64,000 bases of DNA from Flavobacterium sp. SH_e (GTDB lineage Bacteria > Bacteroidota > Bacteroidia > Flavobacteriales > Flavobacteriaceae). The position numbers and the translations under genes are program-made. How positions within the stretch are numbered: the stretch's first letter is position 1; each line of letters starts with the position of its first letter. The stretch is from assembly GCF_025717045.1 (NCBI RefSeq), contig NZ_JAOVZN010000003.1, positions 452,004-516,003 on the forward strand, read 5' to 3'. Below the pieces are notes generated by a model that was not told the origin of the DNA, did no database searches, and saw only the letters and a list, made by a program, of their open reading frames with translations. Below, piece by piece: positions 17,604-26,426 of this stretch.

Positions 17604-18038
17604 ATGAAAATTCAAACTTATTACAATCATATACGGTTTTACACGCCGCATCATTTTATATATTATCCTATTTTAATTCTGTTTTTAATCGCCAGTATTT
17701 ATTTGAGTATTAATACGGAAGATCATCTAATTTGGGGATTTATCAGTGTCTCATTTGTATTTCTATTCTTCATAGCATATATGTTGCGCCAACATTATGC
17801 GCTTACGCTTCAAAACAGAATTGTGCGATTAGAAATGCGCTATCGCTATTTCAGTTTAACTGGACAACGATTTGAAGAATTTGAATACAAATTAACTGAC
17901 GATCAAATATTTGCATTACGTTTTGCTCCAGACAGCGAATTAATTCCGCTTATAAAAGATGTTTTAAAAAACAACTTAACTGGAAATGCCATTAAAAAAG
18001 CAATTGTACACTGGAAAGCCGATTATCATAGAGTTTAG
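17604..18038 (+). CDS. DUF6526-like membrane protein
   Basis: The 144-residue protein starts MKIQTYYNHIRFYTPHHFIY. Two membrane helices (about 20-37 and 43-62) are followed by a cytosolic segment with NRIVRLEMRYRYFSLTGQRFE and LTDDQIFALRFAPDSEL. This pattern is found in a conserved Bacteroidota family that I take to be DUF6526. The role is unknown. The stop overlaps by four bases the stop of the convergent gene at 18035. Confidence 0.75.
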   Translation: MKIQTYYNHIRFYTPHHFIYYPILILFLIASIYLSINTEDHLIWGFISVSFVFLFFIAYMLRQHYALTLQNRIVRLEMRYRYFSLTGQRFEEFEYKLTDDQIFALRFAPDSELIPLIKDVLKNNLTGNAIKKAIVHWKADYHRV

Positions 18039-19204
18039 TTTGTATTTTTCTTTTTATTGAAAAGAAGATAAAACATAAACAATATGATCCAAACGGAAAT
18101 AATTACAATAAAATAGATTCCAATAATATTTGGATGAAGATAATTTGGTTCGTAAAATAATTTATTTACTGTTGTAAATTTTTCGACAAGCGCTTTTCTA
18201 TCAAAATTATTTCTAATTCCGTTAAGCGGTTCATCTCGGTTATCTTTATAATGATAAACATCTTGAGTCAATTGTTTCGGAATCAGATTCGTTTCTATAT
18301 TGTATTTTCTAAAAAGCGTATCCAATTTTTGAAATGTAAAAGTCAGTGAGTCTTTCTTAGAATTATAAAGCAATTTATAGCGATCTACCGCAGCTTGATA
18401 TCTTTGCTTATCAATCGAATCTCCTTGAACAGGGCTAAATAAAGATTTGTTTTCCAAAAAGATACAAATATCTTCGTCATGTTCTGGATGTACTGGAACA
18501 CTTGCAAAAATAATTTCTATACTATCATTTAAAACCTTTTTAGAAATAATTCTTTTGTATAATTCTTCTTTATTAAAACTCAAAATATTTAGAATGCTAT
18601 CGGCTCTATCTATCGTTTTATCAAAAGTACTGGCTAATGTTTTAATTGTGTCAATACTATAATAGCTATTCTCTATTATTGGGTATTCTCCAGCCGAAAT
18701 AGTATCTTCTTCTTTAATAACCGGATAAGGTTTTGGATATAAAATATTCTCGTAATTAAATAATTTTTCAGAACTATAAGAGGTATATCCATACAAAAAC
18801 GGATTTAATACATTCAGCAGTTTTTTGTCTTTATTAAAATCATTTTCAGATAATTCTGTTTTCAGTTTTGCGTTCATTCCAAAACTATAACTTATAAAAA
18901 AGGAAAAAGTCAAAAATGAAATCAGAAGTAAACAAACTCCAATCTTTAGTAAATTTCTGCCTTTATAATTTTCTCTGGAATGATTTCGAACCAAAAAAAT
19001 TAGAAAGAAAAGTAAAAATAAACCACTGACAAAAAAGTGCGAAATCGAAACGTCATCGTAAAATTTAAATCGATAAAATTCGGTGTAGATATTAATATTC
19101 TTCAATCCTTTAAAGGTAAAATAACCATATAAAAAATAAGCTAGGTGAATTACGGCTAAGATGATTATAGATTTAATAAAATAACGCTTTAGATTTTTAG
19201 TCAT
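18035..19204 (-). CDS. Membrane protein of unknown function
   Basis: The 389-residue protein has hydrophobic segments at about residues 11-28, 52-71, 88-108 and 362-384. A long, polar central part (about 115-355) carries many charged and Tyr residues. That domain probably lies outside the cytosol. No family is recognised. A run of VEKF and LTFTFQKLDTLFRKY motifs suggests helices. The gene is alone on its strand and ends on the neighbouring stop. The gap 19205-19471 upstream holds only short hairpins of the dispersed repeat type. Confidence 0.65.
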   Translation of the reverse strand: MTKNLKRYFIKSIIILAVIHLAYFLYGYFTFKGLKNINIYTEFYRFKFYDDVSISHFFVSGLFLLFFLIFLVRNHSRENYKGRNLLKIGVCLLLISFLTFSFFISYSFGMNAKLKTELSENDFNKDKKLLNVLNPFLYGYTSYSSEKLFNYENILYPKPYPVIKEEDTISAGEYPIIENSYYSIDTIKTLASTFDKTIDRADSILNILSFNKEELYKRIISKKVLNDSIEIIFASVPVHPEHDEDICIFLENKSLFSPVQGDSIDKQRYQAAVDRYKLLYNSKKDSLTFTFQKLDTLFRKYNIETNLIPKQLTQDVYHYKDNRDEPLNGIRNNFDRKALVEKFTTVNKLFYEPNYLHPNIIGIYFIVIISVWIILFMFYLLFNKKKNTN

Positions 19205-19471
19205 GGCTTTAAAAGTTTCTAATGTGCTGAGATTGTATGTTTTTTCGAGGTTTCTAATATACTGAAATTTTGTTTTAGCAAAAAAATATTACAAATAAAA
19301 AAAGACGCGAAAAATCACGTCTTTATAAACCGTTGCTGTTGTAAATATTAATTTGAATCTAATCTTCCAATCTTTGGTTAGATGCACTGCTGTGCATCTC
19401 TACAATTAAAAAACCTAAACAACTTTGCAATTTTGTTCCTTAGAACCTCAGCATCTTAGAACCTCAGAACC

Positions 19472-20893
19472 TTATTTAGAAATATCAAATCCCTCTTTCA
19501 AGATTTCACTTTCAACCTTATCAATCAATTTGTTCGTTTTACCAGTTAGCTTTTCTTTTTTCCAATCTCCTTTTACATAAAGAATCAAAGTGATTAAAGC
19601 CGTTGCAACAGAAGCAATAGGGAAAGCCCACCAGATTCCAATTTTACCTAAAGAAGTATTATGAGACAAAATGTAAGCCAATGGAAACTGAATTACCCAT
19701 TGCGAAACCAAAGTGAGAATCATAGGAAGTTTTGTGTTCCCAACAGCTCTGAAAACACCGGTTAGACAAAGCTGTAAGCCTAAAAATCCCCAAGAAAGAC
19801 AAGTAATTCTTAACAATTCAGTTCCTCCTTTAATAACCGCTTGATCTCTCGGAACGAAAAATGCAATTAAATAGGGCGCAAAAATAAAAGCGAGGATTCC
19901 CAGACCTGTCAGCAAACCAAAACCAAGATATGCTCCAAGTTTTGAGATTTCGGCTGCACGGTCAATATTTCCTGCACCGATATTTTGTCCGACAAGAGTT
20001 GCAATTGCCATTGATAAACCCAAAGCCGGAATTAAAATCAGCTGAATCAAATTAGAACCAGCTCCATAAGAAGCAACAGTTAAAGTTCCAAAACGGACAA
20101 TTAAAAACGTAATCGCCATCATTCCCAACGCGCGCATTGACTGCTCAATCGAAGAAGGAAATCCAATTTCAAAAGCTCTTTTAATGTGTTTATAATCTGG
20201 TTTAAAATCGGCAATTCGGAGATGAATTCCATGTTTTCCTCTAAACAAAATTGCAAAACCAATTATAATCGCAAGAAGCTGAGTAAATAAAGTTGCCAAA
20301 GCTGCGCCTTTTACGCCCATGGCCGGAATAAAATTCCATCCATAAATAAACAGCGGATCCAGCGCAAAATTTAAAATAACAGTTCCTAAAACAATATAAA
20401 CTGGCAATGTAACGCGTCCAACTCCACGCATAATCGATTGGAAAATCATAAATCCAAAACTAAAAACCAAACCGACAAACGCGACACGCATAAATCCTAA
20501 TGCATCTACATAAACTGTAGGCGTTACTTTTAGGAGATATAAAAAATAAGGACTCAAAATATATCCAATAATAGATAAGACTACCGAAACGATAATAACC
20601 ATCGATAATGTCTGTGCGGCTACGTGATTGACCATTTTTTGGTTTCCTGCCCCAAAATATTGTGCAATTAAAATAGAACCAGCAATAGCTAATCCAGTTC
20701 CTAAAGCTATGGTTAAAAATATTACGGGTGTGCTTATCGAGACGGCTGCAACAGCATCCCCGCCTAAACGTCCTACCCAAAAAGCATCTACCAACTGATA
20801 TGCGGCTTGTAATAAATTAGCAATCATAATTGGAATTGCTAATTTTAATAATGAAGAAAGGATTGGCCCTTCTAACAATTCATTTTTTTTCAT
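19472..20893 (-). CDS. MATE-family efflux transporter
   Basis: The 473-residue protein has twelve predicted membrane segments in two similar halves. The N-terminal SLLKLAIPIMIANLLQAAYQLVDAFWVGRLGGDAVAAVS and the second-half IGFPSSIEQSMRALGMMAI are MATE hallmarks. Such proteins export drugs or metabolites using sodium or proton gradients. The gene follows the MarR regulator with a 60-base gap that contains a MarR-type palindrome at 20921-20934, so repression by the neighbour is likely. The last 25 residues are charged and cytosolic. Confidence 0.92.
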   Translation of the reverse strand: MKKNELLEGPILSSLLKLAIPIMIANLLQAAYQLVDAFWVGRLGGDAVAAVSISTPVIFLTIALGTGLAIAGSILIAQYFGAGNQKMVNHVAAQTLSMVIIVSVVLSIIGYILSPYFLYLLKVTPTVYVDALGFMRVAFVGLVFSFGFMIFQSIMRGVGRVTLPVYIVLGTVILNFALDPLFIYGWNFIPAMGVKGAALATLFTQLLAIIIGFAILFRGKHGIHLRIADFKPDYKHIKRAFEIGFPSSIEQSMRALGMMAITFLIVRFGTLTVASYGAGSNLIQLILIPALGLSMAIATLVGQNIGAGNIDRAAEISKLGAYLGFGLLTGLGILAFIFAPYLIAFFVPRDQAVIKGGTELLRITCLSWGFLGLQLCLTGVFRAVGNTKLPMILTLVSQWVIQFPLAYILSHNTSLGKIGIWWAFPIASVATALITLILYVKGDWKKEKLTGKTNKLIDKVESEILKEGFDISK

Positions 20894-20920
20894 TTATTCA
20901 AAATAAGTATTTAAAAATAA

Positions 20921-20934
20921 GTTGATATGTCAAC
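20921..20934. promoter_or_regulatory. Candidate MarR operator before the MATE gene
   Basis: The 14-base palindrome GTTGATATGTCAAC lies between marR and the MATE gene, 28 bases upstream of the MATE start. A near copy sits in the marR promoter at 21451-21464. Both share the core TTGAYATGTCAA form. Confidence 0.65.
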
Positions 20935-20953
20935 TTTTAAGGATTAAAAAAAA

Positions 20954-21430
20954 TTAAAGCATTTCTAGTTTGTCTGCATATGATCTTACTGCATTCAATG
21001 CTTCTACTCTTTCTTTTGGAGTAAACACAGACATTACTTCTTCTTCGGCCCTTTTCATTAGAGATCTAATGCTTTTTGCCAAAGTAATTCCCTCATTTGT
21101 AAGACTGACAATGTTTTTTCGTTTATCCATTTTGTCTTTTACAACCTCAACGAGATTTTTTTTTTCGAGTGCTGTTATACTTCTTAAAATAGATGATTTG
21201 TCTCTCATTGTTTTATCTGACAATTCTCTTTGCGAAAGACTTTTATGATGCAAGATCATCAACAATGGCAATTGTTCTAACTGCAATGTGATTCCAGCTT
21301 CATTCATTAACGCATTTGTACGTCTGAAAATTGCTCGTTTAATACGATGAATCTGGAAAAAGAAACTATCTGATATTTCTTCTTTCCAAAAATTTGAAAA
21401 GTTTTCGTTATTGGTCTTTAAATTTTCCAT
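20954..21430 (-). CDS. MarR-family transcriptional regulator
   Basis: The 158-residue protein has the winged-helix arrangement of MarR. Its dimer helices flank LPLLMILHHKSLSQRELSDKTMRDKSSILRSITALEKKNLVEVVKDKMDKRKNIVSLTNEG, which includes recognition helix and wing (D.RK..V.LT). Such regulators usually repress their own gene and a neighbouring efflux gene and release DNA on ligand binding. The palindromes at 20921 and 21451 fit this. It is cotranscribed with or adjacent to the MATE gene. Confidence 0.92.
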   Translation of the reverse strand: MENLKTNNENFSNFWKEEISDSFFFQIHRIKRAIFRRTNALMNEAGITLQLEQLPLLMILHHKSLSQRELSDKTMRDKSSILRSITALEKKNLVEVVKDKMDKRKNIVSLTNEGITLAKSIRSLMKRAEEEVMSVFTPKERVEALNAVRSYADKLEML

Positions 21431-21434
21431 GATG

Positions 21435-21464
21435 CAAATTTACAAAAAAGAGTGACATGTCAAC
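21435..21464 (-). promoter_or_regulatory. marR promoter with overlapping operator
   Basis: On the minus strand a -7 box TAAATTTG (21435-21442) lies five bases before the start codon. A TTGA at 21460-21463 sits 17 bases further upstream, near the -33 position. The palindrome at 21451-21464 (AGTGACATGTCAAC) covers this -33 region. Binding there would block the promoter, which fits autoregulation by MarR. The very short leader implies a nearly leaderless mRNA. Confidence 0.7.
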
Positions 21465-21605
21465 TATTTTTTTAAAACAAATCCTTATTTTACTGATATC
21501 CAGTAATTTTACAAAAATAATTCGATCACAAAAACCAAAATGAACGATTATTTTTACTAACTTTAATTGTTAAATATTACCTAATAAAAACCTAAAAAAC
21601 TAACT

Positions 21606-22520
21606 ATGATGAAACAATTATTTATTTTTTTGGTAATAATGCTCCTTTGGATTCCGTTAAAAGCACAAACTGTTGCTGAAATCGGTAAAGAAAATGATTT
21701 AACAACTTTTAAAACTGAAAGTGAAGATTTTCAAGACACTTCGGTAGATGATCTGCCCTGGCACAATAGACGATTTAAAGTTACTGCTGGTGGTTTTTTT
21801 CCTGTAAATAATACTGTAGTTAAAGTTGAAGGCAACAACGGAAATATAGGAACTGAAATTGATCTTGAAAACGATTTAGGCTTTTCTAAATCAACTGCAT
21901 CATTTTTAGGAACATTTGATTGGCGCATATCTAAAAGATCCCGATTAGGTTTTGAATATTTTGTACTAGACAGAACCGCAACTAAAACGCTGCAAAGAGA
22001 TATTAATTTTGGAGATCATACTTATCCAGTAGACGGAAGCGTTCGAGGTACTTTTAATGTACAGATTGCTAGAATTGCTTATGGTTATGCTATTTTATCT
22101 AAACCTAAATACCAAGCTGGTCTATTAATTGGTGCGCATGTTCTTTTTGCAGATTTAGGCCTAAAATTAGAAGCTAATACGCAGAGTGTAGAATATCATG
22201 ATACTTTTGACTTTACCGCTCCACTGCCAGATGTTGGAATATGGGGAGAATTTGTTCTTGGAAAACGCTGGGGTTTATATGCCAACGTAAATTATCTTGC
22301 TGTAAAAATTAATGATACCGATGGCCGAATTATAAGCTACAATTTGTCGGTTTTATATAATGTTGTTCAAAACTTTAGTCTTACTGCAGGCTATACTGGT
22401 TTGAACTTTAGAGTAGATACTGTTCAGGAGCGATTAAACGGTTTCCTAAAATGGGGTTATAATGGGCCAACGATAACTGCAGTGTACACTTTTGGAAAGC
22501 ATGTTAAAGTTACTAAATAA
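21606..22520 (+). CDS. Outer-membrane beta-barrel protein
   Basis: The 304-residue protein has a signal peptide (1-20, ending LKAQ) and alternating amphipathic strands. There are many aromatic strand ends (FEYFVLDR, YGYAILSKPKYQAGLLIG, GLYANVNYLAVKIND, FSLTAGYTGLNF), with a typical C-terminal TAVYTFGKHVKVTK. The first 50 mature residues are acidic and polar. It is likely a small monomeric barrel of 10-12 strands, function unknown. It stands alone; a leaderless-type start or clear promoter was not seen. Confidence 0.8.
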   Translation: MMKQLFIFLVIMLLWIPLKAQTVAEIGKENDLTTFKTESEDFQDTSVDDLPWHNRRFKVTAGGFFPVNNTVVKVEGNNGNIGTEIDLENDLGFSKSTASFLGTFDWRISKRSRLGFEYFVLDRTATKTLQRDINFGDHTYPVDGSVRGTFNVQIARIAYGYAILSKPKYQAGLLIGAHVLFADLGLKLEANTQSVEYHDTFDFTAPLPDVGIWGEFVLGKRWGLYANVNYLAVKINDTDGRIISYNLSVLYNVVQNFSLTAGYTGLNFRVDTVQERLNGFLKWGYNGPTITAVYTFGKHVKVTK

Positions 22521-22586
22521 CGATTCTGAGGTTCTGAGATGCTAAGGTACTGAGTTTTTTAACCGCAAAGAGCGCTTAGGATTACG

Positions 22587-22627
22587 CAAAGTTCGCAAAG
22601 GTTTTATATAAAGCTTTGCGAACTTTG
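22587..22627. repeat. TTCGCAAAG hairpin repeat
   Basis: Perfect 14-base arms 22587-22600 and 22614-22627 (CAAAGTTCGCAAAG and its inverse). The surrounding 22521-22760 is full of further CGCAAAG/CTTTGCG words. The same arm core recurs at 43651-43691. The 356-base gap 22521-22876 holds no gene, only this repeat tract, a GTTTCAAG-type repeat at 22760-22790 and the terminator at 22796-22825. Confidence 0.7.
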
Positions 22628-22795
22628 TGTTTAAAATATATTAAAAGCTTTTTTTTTAACTAAACGAAATATTCTCGCAAAGAGTATAAAAACTTTGCGA
22701 ACTCTGCGAAAAAATCTTTGCGAGCTTTGCGGTAAAATTATACTCAAAGTTACTCAAACTTGAAACCTGAAACTTGAAACTTGAAACAAAAAAAC

Positions 22796-22825
22796 AAACC
22801 CGATAACTCCTCAGCTATCGGGTTT
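22796..22825 (-). terminator. Intrinsic terminator at the end of the PUL operon
   Basis: Perfect 10-bp stem (22796-22805 with 22816-22825), 10-base loop. Reading leftwards it is followed by a GTTTTTTTG run. It lies 51 bases beyond the GH97 stop. Confidence 0.88.
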
Positions 22826-22876
22826 ATTACCAAACTTAAACTTACTTAACTTAACTCAAAATAAAACTTAACTAAT

Positions 22877-24895
22877 TTATTTTTCTATTGGAGTGAATTT
22901 TACAGCTGTTCCTCCACCAGCTGCCAATTTGATATCTAAAACAGTTTTGCTGTTTACTTTTTGTTTAGAGATTGTAACTGGATATGGATTTGTTTTATAA
23001 TTTGCTCCTTCTCCATCTGCATAAATTTCTGCTTCGTATTCTTTGTTTTTATCTAGAAACGAAAGTGCTACTTTTAAATCTCTTGCATTTCTATTTGTGA
23101 TAGAACCTAAGTACCAATTTTTCTCATCCCAATCTTTACGTGCAATTGTAGTATATTCTCCAATTTTCGAATCTAAAACTTTGGTATCAGACCAAGTGCA
23201 AGGCACGTCTTTTACGAATTGAAATTCTGGTTTCCCTTCATAATTTTCAGGTAAATCTGAAGCCATTTGCAACGGGCTGAAAATAATAACGTACAATGCC
23301 AATTGATTTGCCAACGTTGTCTGCACTTTTGCTCCAGAAGGTGTTTTATAATCAAAATTGAAGTTTCCTGGAGTATAATCAAAAGGCCCGGAAAGCATTC
23401 TTGTAAATGGCAAAGTTGTTAAATGTTCTGGCGTATTTCCTCCATCTACAGACCATGCATTATATTCTTGCCCACGTCCGCCTTCTTGCGACATAAAGTT
23501 TGGATAAGTACGCTGTAACCCCGTTCCTTTCATTGGTTCGTGGTTATCGATCATGATATGATATTTAGCCGCAGTTTCGATTACTTTTCTGTAATGACGT
23601 GCTCCGTATTGGCTATCATGCCATTCTTTTTTATCCAAATATTTGTTTACATAACCTGTTTTAACCGAATTCACTCCCATTTTTTGATACAGTTTGAAAG
23701 CTTCTTCCAACTGATTTTCGTAATTTTTGGTTGCTCCAGCCGTTTCATGATGTCCGATTAAACGAACATTTTTAATGGCTGCGTATTTAGTGATTTCTTC
23801 CAAATTAAAATCTGGATACGCTTTTACAAAACTAAATGCAGAACCGTCTGCTGTCCAATCGCCGTCCCAACCTTCATTCCAGCCTTCAACTAAAACTCCA
23901 TCAAAACCATTTTTCGCAGCAAAATCAATATATTCTTTTGTGTTTTTAGTTGTTGCGCCATGTTTTGGTCCTTGTCCCCAAGTGTATTTTTCTAAGTGCA
24001 TTCCCCACCAGATTCCGATGTATTTTGATGGCGTGATCCAAGATAAATCTTCAATTTTTGAAGGTTCGTTTAGATTTAGCATAATAGTTGAAGTCGCTAC
24101 TTCTCCAGGATTTTTCCCGACAACAATTGTTCTCCAAGGCGTTTTAAAAGGTGTTTCGGCATATACTTTTACACCATCAGCCCACGGCACTAAATCACTT
24201 TTATATTGTTTGTCAGTAGTTTTTAAAAGTGTCATTGAAGCAAAATCTGTTAGGTTGGCTTCGTGAATCGCTACGTACAATTTATCTTTAGTTTCAAAAG
24301 TTGCAGGCGTATTAATCGTGTCGGTTTTACTCATTAACGTTTTACGGTATTCACTTTCGTAATAGCTATTTTCACGGTGAACTGGAATCCACCATACTTC
24401 ATTATTATCTTTAAAAGTAAATTGCGTAACTTCATTAGAAATTTTGACTTTTCCTAAATGAGGCTGTTTTGGAAATTCATAACGAAATCCAACACCATCG
24501 TCAAAAACTCTAAAAATAATATCCACCAAACGCTCCTCGTCTTTTGCTTCTTTTAAGTGAACAATCAGTTCATTATGATGATCTCTTACTTTTTTGAATT
24601 CGCCCCAAGGCTGTTCCCAAGTTTCATCTGCCGATTTTTCTTCTGTTGAAACAACTTCAAAACCGTCAGTCATTTTTGCTAAACCTTGAAATTCAAATCC
24701 CATAAGCGAAGGTTCAATAACCGATTTTCCATTAGAAGAAAAACTGTATTGAGGCTGTCCTGAAGGAGTCAATTCAAAAGTTAATTCAGAGATTTTTTCT
24801 GGAGAACTGATTTTATACGTTGTTTTAGTACTGCAAGCCAGCATCAGCATCGATGCAAAAGCGATTAGACAGTATCTATATTTTCTGTTTTTCAT
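22877..24895 (-). CDS. Glycoside hydrolase family 97 (SusB-like alpha-glucosidase)
   Basis: The 672-residue protein has a lipoprotein signal (MLMLAC at about 16-21). It then has the N-terminal GH97 beta-sandwich, the TIM barrel with WWGMHLEKYTWGQGPKHGATTKNTKEYIDFAAKNGFDGVLVEGWNEGW, and a C-terminal beta-domain. Acidic positions expected of the inverting group are seen in IDNHEPMKGTGLQRTYPN and MSQEGGRGQEYNAW. Inverting GH97 members hydrolyse alpha-glucosidic bonds with calcium help. In the PUL it would release glucose from short oligosaccharides in the periplasm. It is the last gene of the locus and follows the GH71/99-like gene by 25 bases. Galactosidase activity would be the alternative, but that retaining group has a different residue set. 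Confidence 0.9.
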   Translation of the reverse strand: MKNRKYRYCLIAFASMLMLACSTKTTYKISSPEKISELTFELTPSGQPQYSFSSNGKSVIEPSLMGFEFQGLAKMTDGFEVVSTEEKSADETWEQPWGEFKKVRDHHNELIVHLKEAKDEERLVDIIFRVFDDGVGFRYEFPKQPHLGKVKISNEVTQFTFKDNNEVWWIPVHRENSYYESEYRKTLMSKTDTINTPATFETKDKLYVAIHEANLTDFASMTLLKTTDKQYKSDLVPWADGVKVYAETPFKTPWRTIVVGKNPGEVATSTIMLNLNEPSKIEDLSWITPSKYIGIWWGMHLEKYTWGQGPKHGATTKNTKEYIDFAAKNGFDGVLVEGWNEGWDGDWTADGSAFSFVKAYPDFNLEEITKYAAIKNVRLIGHHETAGATKNYENQLEEAFKLYQKMGVNSVKTGYVNKYLDKKEWHDSQYGARHYRKVIETAAKYHIMIDNHEPMKGTGLQRTYPNFMSQEGGRGQEYNAWSVDGGNTPEHLTTLPFTRMLSGPFDYTPGNFNFDYKTPSGAKVQTTLANQLALYVIIFSPLQMASDLPENYEGKPEFQFVKDVPCTWSDTKVLDSKIGEYTTIARKDWDEKNWYLGSITNRNARDLKVALSFLDKNKEYEAEIYADGEGANYKTNPYPVTISKQKVNSKTVLDIKLAAGGGTAVKFTPIEK

Positions 24896-24920
24896 TATTT
24901 AAATTGTATTAATTACAGCT

Positions 24921-26165
24921 CTATTTTATTTCGCTTATTATTTGTTTTGCTTTTGCTGGCTGCATCGAAACAAAATAATTAAACGCTTGATCGAGTTTTT
25001 TCTGGGCTTCGACATTTCCTTTTTTCTGTACGCGTAAATCATACAATTTGCTGATATCTGGAAATACGCTTTCGGTACTTTTTACTCCAGCGAAAGTTTT
25101 AATTTTTTCGACAAAAGAATAACCAAATTCAACTGTTGGCTCAATCATCGTTCCTTCTCCGAAATCATTCCATGTAATTAGCTGCAGATAATTGACATTG
25201 GCATTTTTAGCCAAAGCAAGAGTTTCATCCAATGTCGCTCCGTTATTGTGTTCGATTATCCATCCAATAGCTGAACCTCCTCCGCCTTCAGCATAAAAAT
25301 CTTTAAAACCAGGATAAGCACTTCCCATAGCAACGCCCAATTTTGGTTTGGTATTGGTATAAAAATTCGTGAGATAGCTGTTGTCTTTGTATACCCAAGC
25401 ATATTCGCCAGAAGCATTATCTCCTGCTTTAACAGAATGATCCCAAAGTGTCAAGAAAGTTGGTTTTGTGGTTAAAGTATTAAAGACATTTGTCCATTCA
25501 GCTGGGGTCTGTAGAACAATTGGTCCAAAATTCATTAACAGCGGTTTACCATTAATCTTAATATAATTAGCATCAGAAAAATAATTCTTTTCTACATAAG
25601 CTAAATCTGTTTTTGCTGCGCCGGTTACTGAAATTGCTTTTCCTGCATTAACAACATTCGTTAAAAATCGATCTTCATAAACAATTGCATATTCTAAACC
25701 TACTTTGTCCAGCATTTCAATTAACTGATCTGTATTTTCTTTGATCATTCCATAATCGTTTACATCGTAAGTTCCGTACCAATCGATAAGAATTCCATCA
25801 ATTCCTGAATATTTCATCAACAATAAATGATTTTCAATCACATTTTTATCGCCTGAGTGATAAGGTCCAATCAGCGGATAATAATAAGATGCGATTTCTC
25901 TTCGCCCGTTTGCTCCTACGTTATTTGGATTTTTGTTTGCCATTGTCCAGTGATATCCCCATTTTTTATCTGCACTGCTTTCGTTAGTTTCAAACCACGG
26001 CATGTAATGCATATAAATTTTGGTGCTGTTGGTTTTCTCAATCGCAACAGGTTCTGTTTTTTCTGGTTCTACCGGTTTATCTGAACCTTTGTCATCGCTG
26101 CTGCAGCCAGCAACCATCACAATACTCATTAAACCAAAAACCAATGATGTGATATATCTTTTCAT
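24921..26165 (-). CDS. GH71/99-like lipoprotein glycoside hydrolase
   Basis: The 414-residue protein has a lipoprotein signal (VMVAGC at 16-21) followed by an acidic SSDDKGSDK linker, as in surface-exported Bacteroidota lipoproteins. The TIM barrel opens with IYMHYMPWFETNESSADKKWGYHWTMANKNP and contains GIDGILIDWYG and LQLITWNDFGEGTMIEPT. The WND.GE motif is the likely catalytic acid region of GH71 and GH99. GH71 enzymes cleave alpha-1,3-glucan, GH99 enzymes alpha-mannosides. The neighbouring GH97 gene makes an alpha-glucan target more likely. This is a prediction. Confidence 0.82.
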   Translation of the reverse strand: MKRYITSLVFGLMSIVMVAGCSSDDKGSDKPVEPEKTEPVAIEKTNSTKIYMHYMPWFETNESSADKKWGYHWTMANKNPNNVGANGRREIASYYYPLIGPYHSGDKNVIENHLLLMKYSGIDGILIDWYGTYDVNDYGMIKENTDQLIEMLDKVGLEYAIVYEDRFLTNVVNAGKAISVTGAAKTDLAYVEKNYFSDANYIKINGKPLLMNFGPIVLQTPAEWTNVFNTLTTKPTFLTLWDHSVKAGDNASGEYAWVYKDNSYLTNFYTNTKPKLGVAMGSAYPGFKDFYAEGGGGSAIGWIIEHNNGATLDETLALAKNANVNYLQLITWNDFGEGTMIEPTVEFGYSFVEKIKTFAGVKSTESVFPDISKLYDLRVQKKGNVEAQKKLDQAFNYFVSMQPAKAKQIISEIK

Positions 26166-26200
26166 ATTGAGATGCTATTTTATTTATACTTAATAATTTA

Positions 26201-26328
26201 AACACATAGAAACATAGCTTTTAAAACTTAGAAAGGCGTTTCACTCACATAAATACACATAGCTATGTGTGAGAAACTAGTTTCTTTCTTCGTTCTTTTA
26301 CACATAAAAATCTATGTTCCTATGTGTT
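26201..26328. repeat. AACACATAG inverted repeat
   Basis: Arms 26201-26217 and 26312-26328 (16 of 17 bases) enclose a smaller palindrome at 26255-26272 (CACATAGCTATGTG). It lies in the gap between SusD and the GH71/99-like gene, inside the PUL operon, and belongs to no gene. Confidence 0.6.
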
Positions 26329-26377
26329 AAATATATTTTAAGCACTGTAGAATCTATTTATTGCAATGTTTAAAAAC

Positions 26378-26418
26378 ATGTCAGCCTTCCACGACTAACC
26401 AACATGGAAGACTGACAT
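26378..26418 (-). terminator. Hairpin directly behind susD
   Basis: Arms 26378-26391 and 26405-26418 pair over 14 bases with one mismatch. The hairpin lies eight bases after the SusD stop on its strand, followed by a weak T-rich stretch (GTTTTTAAAC). Such a structure can stabilise or partly end the susCD message, giving less enzyme than transporter. Full termination is not certain, since the two hydrolase genes show no clear promoter of their own. Confidence 0.6.
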
Positions 26419-26426
26419 TAAATAAC

